Shown in pieces: positions 8,201 through 13,633 of a stretch of 13,633 bases of DNA; within the stretch, counting starts at the first letter, position 1, and the number at the start of each line of letters is the position of its first letter. The position numbers were made by a program, and so were the translations under genes. The notes below the pieces were generated by a model. That model was not told the origin of the DNA. It made no database searches and worked only from the letters and a program-made list of their open reading frames with translations. Source of the DNA: Actinoplanes subtropicus (GTDB taxonomy: Bacteria; Actinomycetota; Actinomycetes; Mycobacteriales; Micromonosporaceae); the NCBI RefSeq assembly GCF_000721705.1, contig NZ_JOJL01000074.1:1-13633 (forward strand), read 5' to 3'.

Positions 8201-11200
8201 AGAACAGCTTCGACGGGCAGGCCTACGGCACGGCGCCGACCAAGGGCGACATCACCACGACGCAAACCGCCAAGACTTGGACGACCAGCAGCATCGGCTG
8301 GCTGACCACCGCCATCACCGTGTACGACGCCTACGGGCGGGTCACCGACGCCACCGACGTGCGGGGCAACCACACCCTGACCGCCTACACGCCGGCCGGC
8401 CGCGGCCCCCTCACGGGGATCACGACCACGAAGAACCCGCTCGGCTGGACAACCACCAGCGAGATCGCCCCCGGCTACGGGCTGACCACCGGCACGGTCG
8501 ATGCGAACAAGAAACGCACCGACACCATCTACGACCCTCTCGGGCGGACCAAAGCCATCTGGACACCCACCCGCAGCAAGGCCGCGAACGCCACCGCCAA
8601 CGCGACCTTCGACTACGACATCAGCCAGAGCGCCCCGTCGGTGGTGACCACCAACGTCCTCAACGCGAGAGCCACCTACGTGCCCAGCTACGCCCTCTAC
8701 GACGGTCTGTTACGGGCCCGGCAGACCCAGAAGCTGGCGATCGGCGGCGGCCGCACCATCACCGACACCTTCTACAACTCCCTCGGCGAAACGGTGAAGG
8801 CCAGCGGCCCGTACTACAACTCCGGCACCCCTGATAAACCGCTGTTCGCGGCGCCGATCGACCAGAACATCCCCAGCCAAACCGTGACCACCTACGACGG
8901 CGCCGGCCGGACCATCCGATCCGCGTTCGTCGTCAACGCCATCACCCAATGGCACACCACCACCGCCTACGGCGGCGACCACACCGACGTCACCCCCGCC
9001 GCCGACGCCGCCACCCCCGGCGCCGGCACCCCCACCTCCACCCGCACCGACGCCCTTGGGCACACGGTGGAACTGCGCCAATACCCGGGCACCTCGGTAT
9101 CCGGCACCGCCTACAACGCCACCACCTACGCGTACAACGAGAAGGGCCAGAACACCAGCGTCACCGACAGCGCCGGCAACACCTGGACCTACACCTACGA
9201 CCTGCTCGGCCGCGTCACCAACACCACCGACCCGGACAGCGGCGCCACCGCCACCACCTACAACGACTACGGCGACGTCACCAGCACCACCGACGCCCTG
9301 CACCAGACCGTGTCCTACGACTACACCATGCCCGCCGGCTACGCCGACCCGCTCGGCCGCAAAACCTCCGAATGGCTCGGAGCCGTCAACACCGGCACCA
9401 AACTGGCCAGCTGGTCCTACGACACCATCGCCAAGGGCTACCCGACAAGCTCCAGCCGCTGGGTCGGCGCCAACGAATACAAGACGGCGGTGGGCTTCTA
9501 CAACAACCTGTACCAGCCCACCATCACCACCACGACCATCCCAACCTCCGAAGCGCTGGCCGGCACCTACCAGTTCTCCGCCACCTACAACCTCGACGGC
9601 AGCCTCAACAGCCAGGCCATCCCCGCGACCGGAGACCTCACCGCCGAAGACCTGAACTACGGCTACGACACGGCCACCGGACACCCGTACAGCCTGGCCA
9701 CCGACTACGGCGGCAGCAGCAAACAGATCGTGCTGTCCACCCTGTACACCAGCTTCGGCGAGCCCGCCGTCACCACCCTCGCCGACAGCAGCACCAGCCC
9801 CTGGGCCCAGACATCACTGACCTACGAGAACGGCACACACCGACTCGCCGAGGCGAAAACCCTCAAATCCACCTCACCGGCCATCGTCGGCGACGTCCAC
9901 TACAGCTACGACGCCGCCGGCAACACCATCAAAGCCGCCGACACCCCCTCCGGCGGCACCGCCGACACCCAGTGCTACACCTACGACGACCTGCAACGAC
10001 TCTCCACCGCCTGGACCCCCGCCGACGGCAACTGCACCACCACCGCCTCCACCACGAACCTCGGCGGCGCGGCACCGTACTGGAAATCGTGGACCTTCGA
10101 CGGCACCGGCATCGTCGCCTCCACCGGCAACCGCATCACCGAAACCACCCACGCCGCCACCGGCGACACCACCATCACCTCCGCCTACACCCAAACCGGA
10201 CACCCGCACGGGGTCAGCGGCACCACTACCACCGTCGCCGGAGCCCAGACCGGCACCGCGGCCTACAGCTACGACGCCGACGGACACACCACCAGCCGAC
10301 CCGGCGGCAACGGCCAGCAAACCCTCACCTGGGACGCCGAAAACCACCTCTCCACCCTGACCGACACCAGCGGCACCTACTCCTACATCTACAACCCCGA
10401 CGGCAGCCGCCTGATCGCCCACGACCCCACCGGCAGCACCCTCTACCTCGGCAACGTCCAACTGCGCCTGACCACAACCAGCGGTGCCAAGACTGCACAG
10501 CGGTACTACACCTTCAACAGCCAGACCGTCGCCCAGCGCACCTCCGCCGGCCTGCAGTTCCTCACCGGCGACCCGCACGGCACCAGCACCACCGCGATCG
10601 ACGACACTGCCACACAGAACGTCACCAAACGCTACCAAGACCCCTACGGCAACCCCGTCGGCACCAACAACACCTGGACCGGCACCAAATCCTTCGTCGG
10701 CGGCGACCAGGACCCCACCACCCTCATCCACGAAGGCGCCCGCGAATACGACCCAACCCTCGGCAGATTTACCAGCGTCGACCCCATCCTCAACAACGCC
10801 GACCCGCAACAGCTCAACGGCTACGCGTATGCCGACAACAACCCAGTCGCCAATGCAGACCCCTCAGGTCTGTGCCCTCGAGACCTATGCGACGGGTACG
10901 GCGGAACCCCGAAACAAAACCCGAACTACACACCCCCAAAGGGATCCGGTGGCGGCGGATGCCAATCCGACAACGCCTGCAACCCGGGCGGCGGAGGAAC
11001 GAGTGGAAATGGCTCAAGCTCAGGAGGCAGCGGCCTGGTAGCCGTCAGTCGACATGTATACGTCCATGCCGATGATCCGGCTCTACCCGCCATGCGGAAC
11101 GCGTACCAGGCGGCCTACAACGAATACGGAAAAGGGTGGTTCGGAACGGGGTTGTTCGCCTCGGGCGAGGGCGACCTGTGGCTGTACGCGTGCACCCTCT

Positions 11201-11745
11201 ACGGTGGACACTGCCCGGCAGCGTTCGTCGATGCAATCAGAAACGTAAGTGTCCTTGGCAGCCAAAGCGGCTGGGACCAGGTAACCAAGAACGACGACGG
11301 GAAACGCAGCTCAATTATCGTCGGCTCCGGTACCCCTGCAGACGGTTCAGGTGGGAAGGGCTACCTGAGGAGCCTTCGTGACCCGGCATCGATGGAAGGC
11401 GTCACGGAGGATGAGGTCAGGGCCATGGCCCCCGACAGCTGGAAGGAAGGCCCAAGTCAGAAGGGCGACGGGGTGCGGTGGGTTAGCCCCAAAGAGGGAA
11501 GATATGGACAAATTCGCTACCTGCGAGGCGGAATGCCAGGAACAGATGAGCCCATTCATCAAGGCGGCGATTATCTCGACGTCCGTATGGGAGGTCTGAC
11601 GTACCGCGTTGCCGCGGCAGGAAATTCCGTGCTCGACAATCCGGAAATTCCGAGCTTCCAGATCGATAGAGACGACCCAATCGGGCCCCTGTACCCCGGC
11701 GGCAAACCGGGCGAAGGAATCAAGGATATTCCTGAGGTGCCTTGA
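5272..11745 (+). CDS. Secreted RHS/YD-repeat protein with C-terminal polymorphic-toxin tip
   Basis: A 2157-residue RHS-family protein; relatives form a hollow shell that encloses and releases a C-terminal toxin. Residues 1-35 are a signal peptide (Arg-rich start, hydrophobic core, AYA before the cut). A basic Ala-rich linker follows to about 70. About 100-900 is a beta-rich N-terminal part whose TWSYPMRTPPSNYGPQPSVG and SWIGEGFSY segments recall SpvB-like starts of RHS proteins. YD repeats run from about 1015 to 1690, for example YDAYGRVTDATDVRGN (1018), YDLLGRVTNTTDPDSG (1309), YDAAGNTIKAAD (1546) and YDADGHTTSRPGGNGQ (1667). The RHS core REYDPTLGRFTSVDP starts at 1824, and the shell ends at ADPSGL (Asp 1863, Leu 1867), the usual self-cleavage mark. 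The last 290 residues are the variable tip: a Gly/Ser linker (1890-1922), a middle domain and a compact last domain. The frame is intact. Shell and signal are seen; toxicity is inferred from the family. Confidence 0.92.
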   Translation: MTVSRSRRFIGRGVLAVGLSLVVGVGLWGVAPAYAGSAHPKKVTAAKTPSVRPGKARKAARRPNDPAAAAALRKTPTVSWPVASSGSVSMGAALAGTGGTGVPIAGTPITLGAPVAPGRKVGALSPAVRGSTPSSVHVEVLGHDAAVRAGQALLVRVGRADGKTTAGKVNVTINYGAFRNAYGADWVNRLRVVTMPACAGCPPSPLPSRNDVASTSVTATVDLAAASSAGQLSAAATSSTVTTLALTSGSSSPAGDFTATPLKASDTWSGGDQSGDFTWSYPMRTPPSNYGPQPSVGLSYSSQSVDGEMAASNNQPSWIGEGFSYQPGSITRKYKACADDMGGTATNTTKTGDLCWGSYNATLSLPGHSSELIRDNADGHYSLKDDDGSKVELLTGATNGDNDGEYWRVTTGDGTKYYFGLNHLPGWVSGNATTNSAYTVPVFGNNPGSNGGKDEPCYNASFASAYCNQAWQWNLDYVVDTYGNTMSFWYTPETNNYARNLTKTTVSSYVRGGYLTRIDYGTDQHTSGTDSDLSTKAPFKVDFTVADRCVTAGSTCTSSTPSNWPDVPWDQSCTSTTSCTDYSPTFFSQKRLDTVQTSVWNATSNGYDPVESWTLHQSYPDPGDSTRAGLWLSSISHTGLYGTSSTVPSVSVPDVKFTGTQLQNRVDTSTDGTPKMNWWRVASITTETGDLIGVNYSPTQCAAGSTPAPDANTKRCYPAYWIRPGESSPRIDWFHKYVVTAVSENDLTGGAPRVYTSYSYGTPAWHYDEDEGIVPVSRKTWAQWRGYDTVTTTVGDAGDPQTSTKSLYFQGMNGDKTSSGTRSVQVTDSTGAAVNDDDAYAGMLREKIVSNGPGGAEVSGEIDDPWKSAATATRTTNGVTVNAYHTGTAATHGRQDLDGGRGVRKTETDTTLDSYGMPTQVWDKGDLSTTGDDTCAITSYNRNATANILDTVGRVQNYAKPCGTSPASDADVISDTENSFDGQAYGTAPTKGDITTTQTAKTWTTSSIGWLTTAITVYDAYGRVTDATDVRGNHTLTAYTPAGRGPLTGITTTKNPLGWTTTSEIAPGYGLTTGTVDANKKRTDTIYDPLGRTKAIWTPTRSKAANATANATFDYDISQSAPSVVTTNVLNARATYVPSYALYDGLLRARQTQKLAIGGGRTITDTFYNSLGETVKASGPYYNSGTPDKPLFAAPIDQNIPSQTVTTYDGAGRTIRSAFVVNAITQWHTTTAYGGDHTDVTPAADAATPGAGTPTSTRTDALGHTVELRQYPGTSVSGTAYNATTYAYNEKGQNTSVTDSAGNTWTYTYDLLGRVTNTTDPDSGATATTYNDYGDVTSTTDALHQTVSYDYTMPAGYADPLGRKTSEWLGAVNTGTKLASWSYDTIAKGYPTSSSRWVGANEYKTAVGFYNNLYQPTITTTTIPTSEALAGTYQFSATYNLDGSLNSQAIPATGDLTAEDLNYGYDTATGHPYSLATDYGGSSKQIVLSTLYTSFGEPAVTTLADSSTSPWAQTSLTYENGTHRLAEAKTLKSTSPAIVGDVHYSYDAAGNTIKAADTPSGGTADTQCYTYDDLQRLSTAWTPADGNCTTTASTTNLGGAAPYWKSWTFDGTGIVASTGNRITETTHAATGDTTITSAYTQTGHPHGVSGTTTTVAGAQTGTAAYSYDADGHTTSRPGGNGQQTLTWDAENHLSTLTDTSGTYSYIYNPDGSRLIAHDPTGSTLYLGNVQLRLTTTSGAKTAQRYYTFNSQTVAQRTSAGLQFLTGDPHGTSTTAIDDTATQNVTKRYQDPYGNPVGTNNTWTGTKSFVGGDQDPTTLIHEGAREYDPTLGRFTSVDPILNNADPQQLNGYAYADNNPVANADPSGLCPRDLCDGYGGTPKQNPNYTPPKGSGGGGCQSDNACNPGGGGTSGNGSSSGGSGLVAVSRHVYVHADDPALPAMRNAYQAAYNEYGKGWFGTGLFASGEGDLWLYACTLYGGHCPAAFVDAIRNVSVLGSQSGWDQVTKNDDGKRSSIIVGSGTPADGSGGKGYLRSLRDPASMEGVTEDEVRAMAPDSWKEGPSQKGDGVRWVSPKEGRYGQIRYLRGGMPGTDEPIHQGGDYLDVRMGGLTYRVAAAGNSVLDNPEIPSFQIDRDDPIGPLYPGGKPGEGIKDIPEVP
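10873..11745 (+). other. Variable C-terminal tip of the RHS protein (putative toxin)
   Basis: This part of the RHS gene follows DPSGL and encodes residues 1868-2157. A Gly/Ser-rich linker (about 1890-1922) leads to a middle domain of about 110 residues (HVYVHADDPALPAMRNAYQ, then LWLYACTLYGGHCPAAFVDA, a possible disulfide pair). The last domain is about 110 residues (from about 2045): DEVRAMAPDSWKEG, KGDGVRWVSPKEGRYGQIRY, a His in EPIHQGGDY, then LTYRVAAAGNSVLDNP. Its conserved-looking Lys/Arg/Trp/His set is reminiscent of small nuclease-type toxin tips, but I cannot name the family. Base composition is visibly less GC-rich than the shell, which fits an exchangeable module. Confidence 0.6.
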
Positions 11746-11780
11746 TGGGGGAAAGCGAAAACACCCTGGCGCACCGATGA
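11745..11780 (+). CDS. Possible 11-residue coupling ORF between toxin and immunity genes
   Basis: An ATG at 11745 overlaps the RHS stop (TGATG) and is preceded by GAGG at 11734-11737, a well-spaced ribosome binding site inside the last RHS codons. It encodes only MGESENTLAHR before a TGA at 11778-11780, which in turn overlaps the ATG of the next gene (ATGA). The next gene has no good site of its own, so ribosomes may pass from toxin gene to mini-ORF to immunity gene. A frameshift in an originally longer immunity gene is the alternative. Confidence 0.35.
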   Translation: MGESENTLAHR

Positions 11781-12229
11781 GCACGATGGTCAACCTCCCT
11801 TGGCACCGCTTGATGGACCATGGTGCCGAGTGGCATGATACGTCGGTGGAGATATGGCGTGGCATGACCCCGGAGGAGTACGCCGTAATGATTACGGCTG
11901 TTGACGAGGGTCGCTTGATCGATGTCATGGATTCGTGGCGGGCCCGGCAGCGCTGGGCAGAGACCGGGAGTACCGCCACTCCGTCAGATCTGACTGATTC
12001 TGCCAAGAGAAATTTGGTCGAACGATTCCGTGACGTCGTACTCGGGCTAATTGACCGTGGCTGGCTGGAGATAAGAGAGCCAGAGGACGCGCCGGAACCG
12101 CTTAAAGGTGCGCGGCTGCAAGAGGCGTTGTCCGATCCAGCAAGTTGGATATTCAGTTACGACTATGACCACCGCATGGTGTGGCCCACAACCACGGATG
12201 CATGGGATCGGCTTGTCAATGTGCATTGA
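11777..12229 (+). CDS. Probable immunity protein of the RHS toxin
   Basis: A 150-residue soluble protein with no signal peptide or membrane segment, encoded directly behind the RHS toxin tip on the same strand. This is the standard place and size for a cognate cytoplasmic immunity protein. It starts MSTMVNLPWHRLMDHG and has an acidic, Trp-rich helical middle (GMTPEEYAVMITAVDEG, then SWRARQRWAETG). The region LVERFRDVVLGLIDRGWLEIRE has the look of a winged or helical pair, and the C-terminus ends PASWIFSYDYDHRMVWPTTTDAWDRL. The frame stays open upstream to 11609 inside the RHS gene, but the first plausible ATG outside it is 11777; a second ATG at 11786 is possible. Translation may be coupled through the mini-ORF at 11745. 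Base composition matches the toxin tip rather than the RHS shell. I do not recognise a named family; the immunity role is inferred from position. Confidence 0.7.
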   Translation: MSTMVNLPWHRLMDHGAEWHDTSVEIWRGMTPEEYAVMITAVDEGRLIDVMDSWRARQRWAETGSTATPSDLTDSAKRNLVERFRDVVLGLIDRGWLEIREPEDAPEPLKGARLQEALSDPASWIFSYDYDHRMVWPTTTDAWDRLVNVH

Positions 12230-12637
12230 CCGCGAGCGCACCTCTACAGTTCCTGGCCTCGATCCGTCATCTATGAAGGAGCGGGGCCGGTCAAGTCCTT
12301 CGTGGCTGGAGTTTTTGGGGGTTTTGGCTGGCTGCTACGCCAGTGATGGCCGTGCGGGGGTAAGGCTGCGGATCCAGAGATCAACCCGTGGCCGGTGATG
12401 CTGTGTGGTGTGGGCGCCGAGGGCGCTGGTTGTGTGGTGGCCGTGTTCACCGTGTTCCGGGTCTCGTGCCGGAAGGCAGGCCGTGGGCTCGGCTGCCGGT
12501 CATCCATCCGTCCGCCGGGTGGGGGCATGGTGATCTACGGCCGTGACCGGGTGGGATCAATCAGAGGGGCGACTGCGCCATCCGCGGATGGGGGTCAGAC
12601 GGATCGACGATCTCGCATCCGGTCACGTGGAGCCTGC
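12230..12637. other. Non-coding stretch between immunity gene and IS110 remnant
   Basis: No convincing gene lies here; the open frames have the odd compositions of shadow frames. It contains a T/G-only run (12311-12327) and a perfect 14-bp palindrome (12578-12591). Its right part is the 3' flank of the IS110 transposase remnant and probably contains the end of that IS, but IS110 elements lack strong terminal inverted repeats, so I cannot place the boundary by eye. Confidence 0.45.
12578..12591. repeat. Perfect 14-bp palindrome
   Basis: CCATCCGCGGATGG is fully self-complementary. It lies 46 bases past the stop of the IS110 transposase remnant, so it may belong to the IS right end or to a structured RNA of the element. 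It has no spacer, so as RNA it would need a few central bases to open as a loop. Confidence 0.45.
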
Positions 12638-13051
12638 TCACGCCGCGGCCCGGGCCGGGGCGAGGGCACGGATGTGCCCGTCGCGTAGGCCGTAGTAGAC
12701 CAGGGTGAGCAGCTTGCGGGCCACCGCGACGGTGGCGATGTTGCGGCCTCGGCGTTCGGCGATCCGGGCGCGGGAGGAGACCAGCCAGCCGGCCGAGGCG
12801 GGGACCTTCTGCGCGGCCTCGATGGCGGCCCAGCGGACCGGGCCGCTGCCCTGTTTGGTGATCGGCCCGCGGTGCACCTTGGTGTCGGACTTCCGGTGTT
12901 TCGGGGTGAGACCGGCCCACGAGACCAGGTGCGCGGCGTCGGTGAAGCGGCTGGGCTCGCCGATCTCGGCGACGAACACGGCTGCCAGGACCGGGCCGAC
13001 ACCGGGGATCCGCTGGATCTCCAGGTAGCTGTGGTCGTGGCAGAGCCGGGC
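12638..13051 (-). pseudogene. IS110-family transposase, C-terminal remnant
   Basis: 137 codons remain of a protein that is usually about 330-420 residues. They match the C-terminal Transposase_20 half of IS110-family recombinases: YLEIQRIPGVGPVLAAVFVA is the helix-hairpin-helix-like start, followed by GEPSRFTDAAHLVSWAGLTP and KQGSGPVRWAAIEAA, which includes the conserved Ser of the GS..R motif, and finally RRGRNIATVAVARKLLTLVY. The N-terminal DEDD nuclease half is missing. The frame meets an in-frame TAA at 13052-13054 as soon as the tRNA-derived sequence begins, so the gene is cut exactly at the attachment site. There is no proper start codon; a GTG at 12977 is available but would give a non-functional protein. 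The break is best explained by site-specific recombination or deletion at the att site. Confidence 0.85.
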
Positions 13052-13095
13052 TTACGGATCAGAAGGTTAGGGGTTCGAGTCCCTTCGGGCGCGCA
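13052..13095 (+). other. Attachment site: 3' half of tRNA-Arg(ACG)
   Basis: The sequence reads as the 3' half of an actinobacterial tRNA-Arg: anticodon loop from about 13052 with ACG at 13054-13056, 3' anticodon stem TCAGA (13059-13063), variable region, T arm with stem 69-73/81-85 and loop TTCGAGT (13074-13080), then acceptor strand CGGGCGC (13086-13092) and G at 13093. The 5' half is absent: the bases before 13052 are IS110 coding sequence and cannot form the partner strands. A 3' tRNA segment beginning in the anticodon loop is the classic att core of tyrosine integrases, and the integrase stop is 3 bases away. It is one end of an integrated element; the copy with the full tRNA should lie outside this window. 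Confidence 0.85.
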
Positions 13096-13098
13096 AGA

Positions 13099-13633
13099 TC
13101 ACCATGGGTCTGAGCTGCGGAAACGCGGTTCAGGTCCTTCGTGTTGTCCGGCCCTTGTGGACGGTGGGTGCGACGTGTGTGCCGCCGCCGCAACGCCGAT
13201 TTCGCGGGTTGACCGCGTCGTGACCTGCGGCTTCACGGCCGGCTTCCGCTTCGCCGAGCCCGGAGCACCTGTTTTCGGTTTCGCCGGGGCGGGAGCCGCT
13301 GTTTTCGGGCCGCGGTCGGGGCGGTTCTTGCGGGCTTTGGTCTTGATCTTCTTGCGGGTGCGGCGGGCCGCGTTCAGCACGAGTTGGGCGGTGGCGTCGG
13401 CGCAGCGGCGTTGGATCTGGGGCAGGACGCTGGTGTAGGTGTCGGCGGTGACCACGATGCTGGAGTGCCCGAGCAGGTCCTGCAGGGTTTTGAGGTCGGT
13501 GCCGGCCTCGTGGGCGAGGGACGCGGCGCCGTGGCGCAGGTCATGCAGCCGGACCGGGGGCAGCCCGGCCCTGCGGCTGAGGAGCCGGAAGCGGGTGGTG
13601 GCGTAGTTCGGGTTGATCGGCAGCCCGTCGGAT
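13099..13633 (-). CDS. int: Tyrosine-recombinase integrase, C-terminal part (5' end off the window)
   Basis: The last 177 residues of a phage-type tyrosine integrase; the N-terminus and the first catalytic Arg lie beyond the right edge. In the visible part, His30 and Arg33 form HDLRH (box II HxxR), His56 lies in LLGHSS and Tyr66 in TADTYTSV is the DNA-cleaving nucleophile, so the catalytic core looks intact. After the fold ends (QLVLNAARR, about residue 90) an unusual tail of about 85 residues follows, rich in Lys, Arg, Pro and Ala, ending FRSSDPW. The stop is 3 bases from the tRNA-Arg 3' half, so the gene is oriented with its 3' end at att, as in pSAM2- and SLP1-like integrative elements. 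It would insert and, with an excisionase, excise the element to the right. Family is clear; activity is inferred. Confidence 0.92.
   Translation of the reverse strand, partial: SDGLPINPNYATTRFRLLSRRAGLPPVRLHDLRHGAASLAHEAGTDLKTLQDLLGHSSIVVTADTYTSVLPQIQRRCADATAQLVLNAARRTRKKIKTKARKNRPDRGPKTAAPAPAKPKTGAPGSAKRKPAVKPQVTTRSTREIGVAAAAHTSHPPSTRAGQHEGPEPRFRSSDPW

Noticed and set aside
7003..8373. 456-codon reverse-strand open frame
   Set aside because: It lies wholly antisense to the RHS gene and has a Val/Gly/Arg-rich shadow composition without domains.
8710..9684. 324-codon reverse-strand open frame, Gly/Val-rich
   Set aside because: It mirrors the ACC/GCC-rich RHS codons; low complexity and no ribosome binding site or motif.
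8949..10700. CRISPR array or tandem DNA repeat suggested by the repetitive ACC-rich text
   Set aside because: There are no regularly spaced identical repeats; the repetition is the degenerate YD-repeat coding sequence and codon bias.
9874..10809. 311-codon reverse-strand open frame, Gly/Val-rich
   Set aside because: Antisense to the RHS repeats and core; its composition follows from the C-rich codons of the real gene.
8949..11075. 708-codon forward frame inside the RHS gene
   Set aside because: Almost only His, Arg, Pro and Gln; a frame-shifted reading of the RHS codons.
12395..12688. 97-codon forward frame next to the IS110 remnant
   Set aside because: No motif, Arg/Gly-rich second half, and it overlaps the transposase 3' end in antisense.
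13014..13095. A complete tRNA covering the att region (GTAGCT and AGAGC just upstream resemble a D arm)
   Set aside because: The bases before 13052 cannot pair with the 3' anticodon stem or the acceptor strand, and they are in-frame IS110 codons (SYLEIQ). Only the 3' half is tRNA-derived.

Overview
The window is very GC-rich, and its genes carry Gram-positive signal peptides, LamG domains and a secreted RHS protein. This points to an actinomycete, most likely Micromonosporaceae (inferred from gene content and codon style; no ribosomal or housekeeping marker is present). It reads as an accessory region: two broken genes, the end of one mobile RNA, the end of an IS, and an integrase beside a tRNA-derived attachment site surround one large intact secretion cassette.

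Layout. Positions 1-94 are the 3' end of a group II intron (domains V and VI, both foldable by hand); the rest of the intron lies off the left edge. Positions 95-462 hold at most one tiny reverse-strand ORF and a strong hairpin. Positions 463-1459 (reverse) are a beta-lactamase-like serine hydrolase pseudogene with a frameshift and a lost catalytic serine. An AT-richer promoter-like stretch (1591-1732) leads into a forward cassette: a secreted DNRLRE-like/LamG protein (1733-5152), an 11-bp hairpin (5160-5187), a 2157-residue secreted RHS/YD-repeat protein with a variable C-terminal toxin-like tip (5272-11745), an 11-codon overlapping mini-ORF (11745-11780), and a 150-residue probable immunity protein (11777-12229).

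The right end is a mobile-element junction. A C-terminal remnant of an IS110-family transposase (12638-13051, reverse) stops exactly where a 3' half of tRNA-Arg(ACG) starts (about 13052-13095). Only 3 bases after that comes the stop codon of a tyrosine-recombinase integrase (13099 to the window edge, reverse). This is the usual int-next-to-att arrangement of actinobacterial integrative elements, with the 5' half of the tRNA replaced by IS110 sequence.

How the parts may work together (inference): the LamG protein and the RHS protein look like two halves of a WapA-type surface or contact-dependent toxin. The RHS shell would encapsulate and release the C-terminal tip after DPSGL, and the small downstream protein would protect the producer. 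The tip and the immunity protein are visibly less GC-rich than the RHS shell, as expected for an exchangeable toxin/immunity module. I could not assign the toxin or the immunity protein to a named family, and this pair is the best candidate here for something undescribed.
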